A stretch of 64,000 bases of DNA. Origin: Streptomyces canus 299MFChir4.1 (GTDB taxonomy: Bacteria; Actinomycetota; Actinomycetes; Streptomycetales; Streptomycetaceae). The stretch's first letter is position 1. Each line of letters opens with the position of its first letter. Shown here piece after piece: positions 27,019-35,502 of the stretch. The stretch is taken from assembly GCF_000383615.1 (NCBI RefSeq), contig NZ_KB911583.1, forward strand, positions 62,001 through 126,000, read 5' to 3'. Under the pieces are notes generated by a model. That model saw nothing but the letters and a program-made list of their open reading frames with translations. It had not been told where the DNA came from and did no database searches. The translations under genes were made by a program, and so were the position numbers.

Positions 27019-27126
27019 GTGCCGTCCCTGCCGTGCGGTGTGCGAGGCCCGCGGAATGGGCGCGGGGCGGCCGGTGTTGCGGCACCAACGAGTCCGCTCC
27101 GCGCCACCGCACTCCTGGGAGTTCCC

Positions 27127-27456
27127 GTGCCCCACTCCGAAGCCCACGTCGCCACCGACCGCCCGCACCGCTACGCCAAGCAGCTCGCCTCGCACCTGGG
27201 CCGCCGCTCCACGACCAGCTGGGACGAGGACAGCGGTGAGGGCAGCCTGCTCTTCCAGAACGGAGGCAAGGGCTCCCTCACCGCCACCGAGGGCGCGCTG
27301 CTGCTGACGCTGGAGACGGAGTCCGAGCACCTCGATCTGCTGGAGGGTGTCGTCGGCAGCCACCTCGTCCGCTTCGGCAGCAAGGACGAACTCGTCGTCG
27401 AGTGGACCCGGGACGGCGGCGAGCCCGGCACCACGCAGCGCAAGGAGTCCGACTGA
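27127..27456 (+). CDS. DUF2218-domain protein
   Basis: 109 residues from GTG 27127 (GGGAG upstream). It matches DUF2218, a small family often found with iron-uptake proteins: HRYAKQLASHLGRR, then GEGSLLFQNGGKGSLTATEGALLL, ESEHLDLLEGVVGSHLVRFG, and a strand LVVEWTR. The His/Arg pattern has been suggested to bind an iron chelate, but no siderophore genes are here. It lies downstream of the kinase in the same direction and converges with the DUF4916 gene. Confidence 0.82.
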   Translation: MPHSEAHVATDRPHRYAKQLASHLGRRSTTSWDEDSGEGSLLFQNGGKGSLTATEGALLLTLETESEHLDLLEGVVGSHLVRFGSKDELVVEWTRDGGEPGTTQRKESD

Positions 27457-27465
27457 CCGGGGGCC

Positions 27466-28002
27466 TCAGACCGAGCAGCCCACGTGGGCCAGTGCCTGCT
27501 TGAGCAGCACCCCGTGACCGCCGGGCATCTCGCTCGCCACCGCCGGGGACAGGGCCTCCTGCGGGCTGAACCACACCAGGTCCAGGGCGTCCTGGCGAGG
27601 CTGGCAGTCACCGCTCACCGGAACGACGTAGACAAGGGAGACGGCGTGCTGGCGCGGGTCGTGGTACGGGGTGACCCCCTGGGTGGGGAAGTACTCCGCC
27701 ACCGTGAACGGCTGCAGGGAGGGCGGGATCCGGGGCAGGGCCACGGGTCCGAGGTCCTTCTCCAGGTGACGCAGCAGGGCGTCCCGGACCCGCTCGTGGT
27801 GCAGAACGCGGCCGGAGACCAGAGTCCGGCTGACCGTTCCGTCGGGTCCGATGCGCAGCAGCAGGCCGACGCTGGTGACTTCGCCGCTGTCGTCTACGCG
27901 CACGGGCACGGCCTCGACGTACAGGATGGGCATCCGGGCGCGCGCCTGCTCGAGATCGTCGGCGCTGAGCCAGCCGGGCGTGGTATCGGTCAAGTCAGAC
28001 AT
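27466..28002 (-). CDS. DUF4916 (Nudix-like) protein
   Basis: 178 residues. It resembles the DUF4916 actinobacterial family, a Nudix-fold relative: WLSADDLEQARARMPILYVEAVPVR at the start, the LVSGRVLHHERVRDALLRHLEKDLGP helix in the position of a Nudix box, then YFPTQGVTPYHDPRQHAVSLVYVVPV. The standard GX5EX7REUXEEXGU catalytic motif is not complete, so hydrolase activity is doubtful. ATG 28002 is six bases behind TATGAT, a leaderless arrangement. Its end lies ten bases from the convergent DUF2218 gene. Confidence 0.75.
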   Translation of the reverse strand: MSDLTDTTPGWLSADDLEQARARMPILYVEAVPVRVDDSGEVTSVGLLLRIGPDGTVSRTLVSGRVLHHERVRDALLRHLEKDLGPVALPRIPPSLQPFTVAEYFPTQGVTPYHDPRQHAVSLVYVVPVSGDCQPRQDALDLVWFSPQEALSPAVASEMPGGHGVLLKQALAHVGCSV

Positions 28003-28004
28003 TG

Positions 28005-29179
28005 CTAGATCATACTTTCCGGGGACGGCGGGTGCTCAGTCGCGCTCGCCTGGTGGGACGGGGACGGGGACGGGGAGGGGGCGGGAAGTCCGTAGAGACG
28101 GCGGGCGTTGTCCCCGCTCGTCCAGGCCGCGATGCGCAAGGCGTCCGGCAGGCTCAGCTCGTCGGCGTCCACCCGCTCCTGGAGCAGAGCGGCCAGCCCC
28201 TGCCGGAACGACACCGCGCCGAGCAGATGGAATTCGGCCACACCGTACGCGTCGGAGCTGTACAGCAGCTTGCGGAACGGCGTGATCTCCAGCGCCTCCG
28301 CCAGGATCGCCCCGGACCTCGCGGGGCCGACATGGTGCAGCGTGAGGCCCACGTCCAGGTACACCTGCTCGAACACCGCGGCCAGATAGGCGGCCTGCCG
28401 CTGGTACGGCCAGCAGTGCAGCAGCAGGACCGGGACGGTGCCCGCGGTCAGGTGCAGCCAGTCCGTGAGGTGGGTGGGATCCACGCGGTGCATCCGGATG
28501 TCGCTGTCGCCGAACCCGGTGTGCAGCTGGAGCGGCAGCCCCAGGTCCACGGCGGTCCACAGCAGATGCCGTACGAGAACGGGATCGGCCAGTCGGCGGC
28601 GGCGCGGGTGACCTCCGCCTCCGAAGGGCGCGCCGGGTCCAGGTCGAAGCCGGTGCGGTAGGCGGCGACCGACTTCACGGCCACCACACCCGGCCGCCCC
28701 ACGGCATCCAGAGCGGCCGCCCGGAACACGTCGGCGTACGCGTGCGGCTCCACGCCCCGCGCCGCCACCGCCTCCGCGACGCTTTCCAGCCGTACGACCT
28801 CGTAGGCCGACCCGCCCGCGATGGCGGCCAGTTCCCCGGGCGAGGTGATGCGGTCCGGCGTGTACCCGGTGTCGACGCAGAACACGTCCGTGCCCGCGGC
28901 GCTCAGGAAGCGGCGGTTGACCTCCTGCGGGCCGAGCTCGGCACGGCGGGCCAGATAGGCCTCGGGCGGCGCGTGGCGGGGGAGGTCCAGCAGGGGCGCG
29001 CAGTGGCGCCGGACCGCCACGCCGACGGGGCTGTCGAAGGGGGAGATCCCGGGCCAGGCCGTGCCCTCGGTGAGCAGCGACTCGAAGGCGGGCCGGTCGA
29101 GTTCGTCGGTGACGACCCCGTGGCAGTGGTGGTCCACCAGCCGGGCGGCGGCGAGGGCCTCGTGGACGCGTCCGCTCAT
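28005..29179 (-). pseudogene. Amidohydrolase with a one-base frameshift, paired with GS
   Basis: Two overlapping frames together make one amidohydrolase of about 391 residues. The upstream part (from ATG 29179) carries the metal motif DHHCH (His18-x-His20) and runs to about residue 190, ending near DLDPARPSEAEVTRAAADW; the other frame then continues with LVRHLLWTAVDLGLPLQLHTGFGDSD, which contains the conserved HTGFGDSD. The break is at a GCC-rich run near 28590-28606; adding one base restores ARRLADPVLVRHLLW, a normal sequence. This is either a real inactivation or a sequencing error in a high-GC run. The full protein would be the amidohydrolase half of a FluG-like pair with the GS just upstream (two-base gap). 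Confidence 0.8.
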
Positions 29180-29181
29180 GC

Positions 29182-30585
29182 TCAGTACTTCCAGCGGTAC
29201 GCGGCCGCGATCTGCTCGTCGTCCAGGTCGGCCACGGAATCGCTCTCCCCGAAGCGCACGGCGACCACGGCGTCGGCGAGGACCGGACCCAGCGCGGCCC
29301 GCAGCTGTTCGTCGGCGCGGAAGGCCCGGACCGCCTGGGACAGGGAGGTCGGCAGCCGGCGGACGCCCAGGGCGGCGGCCCGGTCGGCGGCGAGCAGGGC
29401 CGGATCCCCGGTGATCTCCCTGGGCAGCGGCATGGCCGAGGTCAGTCCGTCGAGCCCGGCGGCGATCAGCCCGGTGAGCGCGAGATACGGGTTGGCGGCC
29501 AGGTCGGCCGGCTTCAGCTCCAGGTTCGCGGCCCGGTCGGTCAGGCCCGCCGTACCGGTCACGATCCGCACGGCCGCCTCCCGGGTCTCCCGGCCCCAGG
29601 CGGTGAACACCCCGGCCCACTGGGAGGGCTTGAGGCGCAGATAACTGGCCGGGCTCGGCGCGGTCAGGGCCGTCAGCGCGTGCAGGTGGGTGAGGACACC
29701 CGCGACGAACGACTCGGCCTCGCGCGTCATGCCGTATCGGCCCGTGCCGCCCGAGTGCAGGTTCACGCCCTCGCGCCAGGCGGAGAGATGGAGATGGCCG
29801 CCGTTGCCTACGCCCTCCGCGAAGACGGCCGGGGAGAAGGAGACGGCGAGCCCGTGCCGCTGGGCCACCGCGCGGATCGTCTGCCGTACGAGGACGCTGA
29901 CGTCGGCCGCCGCCACCGGGTCCAGGGCACCCGTCGAGATCTCGAACTGCCCGGCCGCGTACTCGGGGTGGAGCTGTGCGACCTCGATGCCCTGGGCGGC
30001 GCAGGCCGCCAGCAGGTCGGCCGCGTAGTCGCTCAGCTCCACCTGCCGGGTGGCGCCGTACGCCGGTCCCGACACCGCGGGCACGAAGTCACCGTCCGCC
30101 GCCGGGCCCCGGCCCACCGCCCACTCGATCTCGATGCCCGCCTCGAAGGTGATCCCGTGCCGTTCGGCCGCCTCGGTGACGATCCGCCGCAGCACCGTGC
30201 GGGAGCAGCCGGGATGGCGCTCGCCCTCCTGGGTGATCCGGTCGACGGGCGCCCAGGCCCAGCCGGGCTGCCCGGCCAGTGCCACCAGCCGGTCCAGATC
30301 GGGATACAGACGCAGATCACCGTCCGGGGAGCCCAGCGTCTCCGTGGTGATGATGGAGTCGTTCGCCAGGAAGGTGTCGAACACCGGCGACATGCCCACG
30401 CCCCAGGCCGCGGCGGAGGGCAGCTTCGCCGTCGGGACGGTCTTCACCCGGCAGATGCCCGCGGTGTCGACATAGGCCAGGACCACGCCGTGCACGCCCT
30501 TCGCGGACAGCTCCTCGCTCAGTGCGGTGGCCCGGTCCACGTCCCCGGGACGGCCGCCGGGGACGGGGTCGGCAAGGGTGGTCAT
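29182..30585 (-). CDS. Glutamine-synthetase-family protein (FluG-like half)
   Basis: 467 residues from ATG 30585 (GGAGG upstream). GS type I-like core: a Glu metal-site strand FEAGIEIEWAVG, the HPEYAAGQFEIS and VGNGGHLHLSAW motifs, and KPSQWAGVFTAWGRETREAAVRI with the catalytic Glu/Arg region. N-terminal beta-grasp contains GVVLAYVDTAGICRVK. Family members that pair with an amidohydrolase act on amines other than ammonia, for instance gamma-glutamylation of polyamines or ethanolamine, rather than nitrogen assimilation. Followed two bases later by the amidohydrolase, which is frameshifted; the GS itself is intact. Confidence 0.88.
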   Translation of the reverse strand: MTTLADPVPGGRPGDVDRATALSEELSAKGVHGVVLAYVDTAGICRVKTVPTAKLPSAAAWGVGMSPVFDTFLANDSIITTETLGSPDGDLRLYPDLDRLVALAGQPGWAWAPVDRITQEGERHPGCSRTVLRRIVTEAAERHGITFEAGIEIEWAVGRGPAADGDFVPAVSGPAYGATRQVELSDYAADLLAACAAQGIEVAQLHPEYAAGQFEISTGALDPVAAADVSVLVRQTIRAVAQRHGLAVSFSPAVFAEGVGNGGHLHLSAWREGVNLHSGGTGRYGMTREAESFVAGVLTHLHALTALTAPSPASYLRLKPSQWAGVFTAWGRETREAAVRIVTGTAGLTDRAANLELKPADLAANPYLALTGLIAAGLDGLTSAMPLPREITGDPALLAADRAAALGVRRLPTSLSQAVRAFRADEQLRAALGPVLADAVVAVRFGESDSVADLDDEQIAAAYRWKY

Positions 30586-30623
30586 ACGTCCTCCACGACG
30601 GGCTCGGCCGATCGGATCCCGCG

Positions 30624-31436
30624 TCAGGGTTTCACGGCGACCGCGCCGAACTGCGGTACCACGGCCGGGGAGTCGGAGTCGGCACGCCACCGCGAGCAGG
30701 AGACCAGGCCCGGTTCGAGGAGATCGAGTCCGTCGAAGAAGGTGGCGATGTCCGTGCCGCTGCGGGCCGTGATCGGCGGAGTGGCGTTCTCGTTCCAGAA
30801 CTTCATGGCCGGGATCTGGCCCTCGCCGCCGAGGTCGGCGTCGAACGTGGGGTGGGTCAGGGCCAGATGGCTGCCGGCGGGCATCGAGGCCATGATCTCG
30901 TGCGCGATCCTGCGCGCCTCGTCGGTGTCGAGGACGAAGTTGAGGATGCCGAGCATCATCACCGCGACCGGCTTGCTGAAGTCCAGGGTCTGGGCGGCCC
31001 GTTCGAGGATGGCGGCCGGGTCGTGGACGTCGGCGTCGATGTAGTCGGTGACGCCCTCGGGTGTGCTGGTCAGCAGGGTGCGGGCGTGGACGAGGACGAT
31101 CGGGTCGTTGTCGACGTAGACGATCCGGGCGTTGGGCGCGATGCGCTGGGCGATCTCATGGGTGTTGTCCACCGTCGGCAGCCCCGTGCCGACGTCGAGG
31201 AACTGCCGGATGCCCCGCTCCTCGGCGAGGAAGCGCACCGAGCGGCCCAGGAACCAGCGGTCCGCGCGGGCGATCTCCCGGATGATCGGGAACATCCCGG
31301 CGACATGGTCGCCGACCCGCTGGTCGACCTCGTAGTTGTCCTTGCCGCCGATCCAGTAGTTCCACACGCGCGCGTTGTGCGCCACACCTGTGTTCAGCCT
31401 CGCCGATGCGCCCGACGGGGTGTGGCTCTCGCTCAC
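30624..31436 (-). CDS. SAM-dependent methyltransferase, Methyltransf_19 (DUF574)
   Basis: 270 residues. This actinobacterial family is recognised by NARVWNYWIGGKDNYEVDQR near residue 22, RFLAEERGIRQFLDVGTGLPTVDNTH (SAM-binding loop), RIVYVDNDPIVLVHA, and the tail LLEPGLVSCSRWR. The substrate is unknown; such genes are expanded in Streptomyces and sit near XRE/DUF397 or regulatory genes. A diverged paralogue lies at 39417-40211. It follows the GS gene on the minus strand, 38 bases before the GS start. Confidence 0.9.
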   Translation of the reverse strand: MSESHTPSGASARLNTGVAHNARVWNYWIGGKDNYEVDQRVGDHVAGMFPIIREIARADRWFLGRSVRFLAEERGIRQFLDVGTGLPTVDNTHEIAQRIAPNARIVYVDNDPIVLVHARTLLTSTPEGVTDYIDADVHDPAAILERAAQTLDFSKPVAVMMLGILNFVLDTDEARRIAHEIMASMPAGSHLALTHPTFDADLGGEGQIPAMKFWNENATPPITARSGTDIATFFDGLDLLEPGLVSCSRWRADSDSPAVVPQFGAVAVKP

Positions 31437-31619
31437 GACAGTGCTCCTTCTCCGTGCCTGTTCTCCGTGCCTGCGGCCGTTGCCGCCATTGTGCCGTCCG
31501 ATGATCAGCTTGTCCCGCGAACCCTCGACTCGAACGCCCTGTCCGAAGTGCCGGACACCCGCTCGGCGGCGACACTGGCCCCGTGCGCCCGCCCCGCCCC
31601 CGGCCTTCGAGGAGTGAGC

Positions 31620-32063
31620 ATGCTGCCCGGTTTCCTCGCCAGGATGGTCGAGTTGATGCGCGGCCGGGAGGGCCGCTCACTCCATATGAAGGCGGCGGGC
31701 GGTGCGACCGCCGTGCTGCTCCTGGTGATGCTCACCGGTTCCTGGGCGGTGCTCGTCGCCGAGGAGGGGGCGCGGGGCGCCAGTCTGACCTCGTACCCGA
31801 AGGCCCTGTGGTGGGCGGTCGAGACGGCGACGACCGTCGGATACGGCGACTTCTACCCGGTGACCTGGTGGGGCCGGGTCGTCGGCACGGTCGTCATGGT
31901 CGTCGGCATCACGACGTACGGCATGGTCACGGCGGCACTCGCCACCTGGTTCGTGGCCCGGCAGCAGAAGCGTGCGCACCCGGTGGGTGCCGAGACCCTG
32001 CATGCCCTGCACGAGCGGTTCGACCGGCTGGAGGAGGTGCTGGGAGCGAAGAAGAAGGGGTGA
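31620..32063 (+). CDS. KcsA-like two-helix potassium channel
   Basis: 147 residues from ATG 31620 (GAGGAG upstream); an in-frame GTG at 31614 gives two more residues. Two transmembrane helices (about 26-44 and 84-109) surround a pore loop with the selectivity filter TTVGYGDFYPVT (about 75-86), exactly the potassium-channel TVGYGD signature. A short C-terminal helix with LHERFDRLEEVLG may form the coiled-coil bundle. It is similar in size to KcsA of S. lividans. Gating (pH or voltage) cannot be told from the sequence; a voltage-sensor domain is absent. Confidence 0.93.
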   Translation: MLPGFLARMVELMRGREGRSLHMKAAGGATAVLLLVMLTGSWAVLVAEEGARGASLTSYPKALWWAVETATTVGYGDFYPVTWWGRVVGTVVMVVGITTYGMVTAALATWFVARQQKRAHPVGAETLHALHERFDRLEEVLGAKKKG

Positions 32064-32495
32064 CGTGGTTCCCCGGCCGCGCGTGCCGGCCGAGGGCGAC
32101 GGGGCGGACCACGTCGAGCTCGCGGTCGGTCAGGGGCTCGGTGGCCGGGCGGGGCGGGGCGCGACGACCGGCTGCGGCCTCGGGCCCGGGGTGAGGTACC
32201 GGAGCAGACGTGCGGCGGCCGAGGGGGGAGCCCGGTGGGTCACCGGCCGCGGCGGTACGGACCGCTTTGGCGAGGAGCGTGGGCCGGGCCCGGAGTGCGG
32301 GTGCTCTTCTGCGGAGGGCGCGGGGCACTCCTCCGGGGGTGCGGGGCGTCCGGCCGGGGCTACGGGCGACGCTCCCCTCGTGCGGCGCCGGAGCTTTCCG
32401 GGGAGGAGCACGCCCGCGCCCCGGTTGACGCGGGCGTCTTTCCCGGGCGGCCGGTCGGGTTGTTCAATGGGGCTGCACAGGAGAGGAGCCCGCCC
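32064..32495. other. 432 bases without a gene, before XRE-cupin
   Basis: High GC, no convincing ORF on either strand: the open frames are Arg/Pro/Gly-rich and have no ribosome site. The last 40 bases hold an AT-richer segment (GGTTGTTCAATGG, about 32457-32470) that is the best place for the promoter of the XRE-cupin gene. I see no repeats or RNA structure of note. Confidence 0.45.
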
Positions 32496-33128
32496 GTGTC
32501 CCCTGCCCCCGTGCCCCCCGTCGGCGTCCGCATCCGGCAGGCGCGGCTGGAGCGTGGCCTCGGGCTGCGTGCTCTGGCCCGCGAGGTCGGTGTCTCCGCG
32601 AGCCTGGTCTCCCAGATAGAGACCGGGAAGAGCCAGCCGTCGGTCAGCACCCTGTACGCGATCACCACGGCTCTCGGGATCTCCGTCGAGTCGCTCTTCG
32701 AGGGCCGGGAGACCGCCGCGGCGGTGGGTTCGGCCACCGTCGTGCACGCCCTGGCGGCATTCGCCGCCGACCCCGGCCGCCGCATAGGCCCCCTGGTCAC
32801 CCCCGGTGAGCGGGAGCTGCTGGAACTGGACTCCGGCGTCGTGTGGGAGCGGCTCGGGCACGTCCCCGGCACGGACGTCGACTTCCTGCTCGTCACCTAC
32901 CGGCCCGGCGGCTCCTCCTCCGGTGCGGGCGGTCTGATGCGGCACGCCGGCACCGAGTACGGCTATCTGACCTCCGGCGAACTCGTCCTCACCCTCGGCT
33001 TCGACGAGCAGGTCCTGCGCCCCGGCGACGCCGTCAGCTTCGAGTCCACGACCCCGCACCGCTACCGCAACGACGGCGACGAACCGGCCGTGGGTGTCTG
33101 GTTCGTGTCGAGCCGGACCGTTCGGTGA
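32496..33128 (+). CDS. XRE-family regulator with cupin domain (PuuR-like)
   Basis: 210 residues from GTG 32496 (GGAG upstream). HTH at about 12-65: [45 protein letters not shown]-terminal cupin at 115-200 ([44 protein letters not shown]). Such PuuR-like proteins sense the pathway intermediate with the cupin. It directly precedes the M24-E1-amidohydrolase operon, and a tandem 13-base repeat covers its stop and the region upstream of M24 (33117-33148), so it probably controls that operon. Function in sensing is inferred from context. Confidence 0.9.
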   Translation: MSPAPVPPVGVRIRQARLERGLGLRALAREVGVSASLVSQIETGKSQPSVSTLYAITTALGISVESLFEGRETAAAVGSATVVHALAAFAADPGRRIGPLVTPGERELLELDSGVVWERLGHVPGTDVDFLLVTYRPGGSSSGAGGLMRHAGTEYGYLTSGELVLTLGFDEQVLRPGDAVSFESTTPHRYRNDGDEPAVGVWFVSSRTVR

Positions 33129-33148
33129 CGGCCAAACCGTTCAGTGAC
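33117..33148. promoter_or_regulatory. Tandem operator-like repeat ahead of the M24 operon
   Basis: ACCGTTCGGTGAC (33117-33129) and ACCGTTCAGTGAC (33136-33148) are direct repeats 19 bases apart with one mismatch; each begins with the dyad ACCG-TT-CGGT or its near copy. TTGACA (33151-33156) follows, a perfect -35 hexamer. The first copy lies over the stop codon of the XRE-cupin gene. Likely binding sites for that regulator. Confidence 0.6.
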
Positions 33149-33199
33149 ACTTGACACTCCCCGTGGACGGTCGTTGACTCGATGGTGGGGGTGGTCGCG

Positions 33200-34525
33200 A
33201 TGGCGATCCGCACATACGGCCCCAATGCCGTCGACTGGGAAGAGCGCGTAGACCTCGACCGGCTGCGCCGACAGCGCCTGGCCCGGCTCCACGACACGCT
33301 GAACCGCTCCGAACTGGGCGCCGTGCTCAGCTTCGACTTCGCGAACATCCGCTACATGACCGCCACGCACATCGGCACCTGGGCGATGGACAAACTGATC
33401 CGCTTCGCCCTGCTGGTCCGCGGCGGCGAACCGATCGTCTGGGACTTCGGCTCCGCGGCCCGCCACCACCAGCTCTTCAACCCTTGGCTCGACCACGACG
33501 ACGGCAAGGACGGCCCGCCCACCGGAGCCCGCGCCGGCATCTCCACCCTGCGCGGCGCCTTCCACCCGGACGCCGGGATCGCCGAGGACGTCGCAGCGAA
33601 GATCGCCGCCGAACTGCGCGCCCACGGCCTCGCCGGCGAACCGCTCGGCATCGACGTCGCCGAGATGCCCGTGCTCGCGGCCCTGCGCGCCGAGGGCATC
33701 GACGTGGTCGACGGGCAGCAGGTCTTCCTGGAGGCCCGCCGCGTCAAGACCGGCGACGAGATCTCCCTGCTCGCCCAGGCCTGCGCGATGGTCGACGCGG
33801 CCTACGAGGAGCTCTACGCCCACCTCCGCCCCGGCATCCGCGAGAACGAGTGCGTCGGCCTGGTCAGCAAGGTCCTCTACGACCTCGGCAGCGAGTACGT
33901 CGAAGGCGTCAACGCCATCTCGGGGGAACGCTGTTCACCCCACCCGCACGTCTACAGCGACCGCCTGATCCGCCCCGGCGACCCCGCCTTCTTCGACATC
34001 CTCCACAGCCACCTCGGCTACCGCACCTGCTACTACCGCACCTTCGCCGTCGGCAGCGCCTCCCGAGCGCAACGGGACGCGTACGTCCGCTGCCGGGAGT
34101 ACATGGACGAGGCGATCTCCCTGGTCCGGCCGGGCGCCACCACCGCCGACATCGTCCAAGTGTGGCCGCGTGCCGAGGAGTTCGGTTTCGCCGACGAGAC
34201 CGCCGCCTTCGCCCTCCAGTACGGCCACGGCGTGGGCCTGTCGATCTGGGAGAAGCCCGTCTTCAGCCGGCTGGTCTCCCTCGACCACCCCGAAGTCCTC
34301 GAAGAGGGCATGGTGTTCGCCCTGGAGACCTACTGGCCCGCGGCCGACGGCTGGTCCGCCGCCCGGATCGAGGAGGAACTGGTCGTCACCGCCGACGGCT
34401 GCGAGGTCATCACCAAGTTCCCCGCCGAGGAACTCCTGGTCGCGGGCCGCAAGTACTGGACGGTGGGCGGCGAGCTGAACACCCGCCGTGAGTCGCAGTC
34501 GCATCTCAACAACGGGAAGCACTGA
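33200..34525 (+). CDS. M24-family (creatinase/aminopeptidase-fold) protein, altered metal site
   Basis: 441 residues from ATG 33200 (GGTGGGGGTGG upstream; an in-frame ATG at 33182 has no ribosome site). Pita-bread M24 fold: N-terminal creatinase-like domain with SFDFANIRYMTATHIGTW, catalytic domain from about 175. Compared with M24 metallopeptidases, the first metal Asp is present (Asp266 in FFDILHSHLGY), the second is replaced by Cys277 (RTCYYRTF), while His343 (YGHGVGL), Glu376 (FALETYW) and Glu391-393 remain. DddP, a DMSP lyase, is a related catalytically divergent M24 protein. Thus it is probably a hydrolase or lyase with an unusual or absent metal, not a peptidase. Overlaps E1 alpha by one base. 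Confidence 0.87.
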   Translation: MAIRTYGPNAVDWEERVDLDRLRRQRLARLHDTLNRSELGAVLSFDFANIRYMTATHIGTWAMDKLIRFALLVRGGEPIVWDFGSAARHHQLFNPWLDHDDGKDGPPTGARAGISTLRGAFHPDAGIAEDVAAKIAAELRAHGLAGEPLGIDVAEMPVLAALRAEGIDVVDGQQVFLEARRVKTGDEISLLAQACAMVDAAYEELYAHLRPGIRENECVGLVSKVLYDLGSEYVEGVNAISGERCSPHPHVYSDRLIRPGDPAFFDILHSHLGYRTCYYRTFAVGSASRAQRDAYVRCREYMDEAISLVRPGATTADIVQVWPRAEEFGFADETAAFALQYGHGVGLSIWEKPVFSRLVSLDHPEVLEEGMVFALETYWPAADGWSAARIEEELVVTADGCEVITKFPAEELLVAGRKYWTVGGELNTRRESQSHLNNGKH

Positions 34526-35502
34526 TGGAACCGGCCGCACTCCTCGCCCTGTACGAGCGGATGGCCCTCATCCGCCGTACCGAGAAGGCCGCCCACGACC
34601 TGTTCCTCCAGGGCCTCGTCAAGGGCACCACCCACCTCGCCGCCGGCCACGAGGCGATCGCCGTCGGCGCGAGCGCCGCCCTGCGCGACGACGACTACGT
34701 CTTCGCCACCTATCGCGGCCACCACCACGCGATGGCCCGGGGCGCCACCCCCGAGGAGTGCCTCGCCGAACTCATGAGCAGGGCAACGGGGTTGTGCGGG
34801 GCCAAGGGCGGCTCCATGCACCTCACCAAGGCAGCCACGAACATGCTCGGCTCCTACGCCATCGTCGGCGCCCACCTTCCCATGGCGGTCGGCGCCGCCT
34901 GGTCGGCGAAGCTGCGCGGCACCGGACAGCTCGCGGTCGCCTTCTTCGGGGACGGCGCCACCAACATCGGCGCCTTCCACGAGGCGCTGAACCTGGCCGC
35001 CGTGTGGAAGCTGCCCGTGCTGTTCGTCTGCGAGAACAACCTGTACATGGAGTACACGCCGATCGCCGACGTCACCGCGGTGCCCCGGCCGGCCGCCGAC
35101 CGGGCGCCCGCCTACGGCATCCCCGGCGAGGTCGTCGACGGCAACGACGCCGTCTCCGTCCAGGAGACGGTGGCACGGCTGGCGCGGCGGGCCCGGGCCG
35201 GAGACGGGCCCGCCCTGCTGGAGGCCGAGACCTACCGCCACTTCGGGCACAGCCGGAGCGACCCGGCGACCTACCGCCCGGCCGAGGAGGTCGAACGCTG
35301 GCTCAAGCACGACCCGTTGGACATCGCGCGCGGGCGGCTCGTCGAGGCCGGGGTGCCCGAGGAGAGGGTCACCGAGGCCGACGAGCGCGCGCGGAGCGTC
35401 GTACAGGAGGCGGTCGATGCCGCGAAGAACGCGCCGCCGCCCGATCCCCGCGAGGCCTTCACCGACGTATGGGCCGACGGAGGTGCGGCATGGCGGACGT
35501 GA
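34525..35502 (+). CDS. 2-oxoacid dehydrogenase E1 component, alpha subunit
   Basis: 325 residues. Thiamine-diphosphate binding motif GDGATNIGAF through to CENNLYMEY (GDG...NN), near residues 148-175; an HxxxGHE-like region is YRGHHHAMARG. This is the pyruvate/branched-chain/acetoin dehydrogenase E1 alpha family, which decarboxylates a 2-oxoacid and passes the acyl group to lipoyl-E2. ATG overlaps the M24 stop (TGATG), and its end overlaps the beta gene by 13 bases, so the set is tightly coupled. No E2 or E3 gene is in the window; the partner must come from elsewhere or the enzyme acts without one. Confidence 0.92.
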   Translation: MEPAALLALYERMALIRRTEKAAHDLFLQGLVKGTTHLAAGHEAIAVGASAALRDDDYVFATYRGHHHAMARGATPEECLAELMSRATGLCGAKGGSMHLTKAATNMLGSYAIVGAHLPMAVGAAWSAKLRGTGQLAVAFFGDGATNIGAFHEALNLAAVWKLPVLFVCENNLYMEYTPIADVTAVPRPAADRAPAYGIPGEVVDGNDAVSVQETVARLARRARAGDGPALLEAETYRHFGHSRSDPATYRPAEEVERWLKHDPLDIARGRLVEAGVPEERVTEADERARSVVQEAVDAAKNAPPPDPREAFTDVWADGGAAWRT

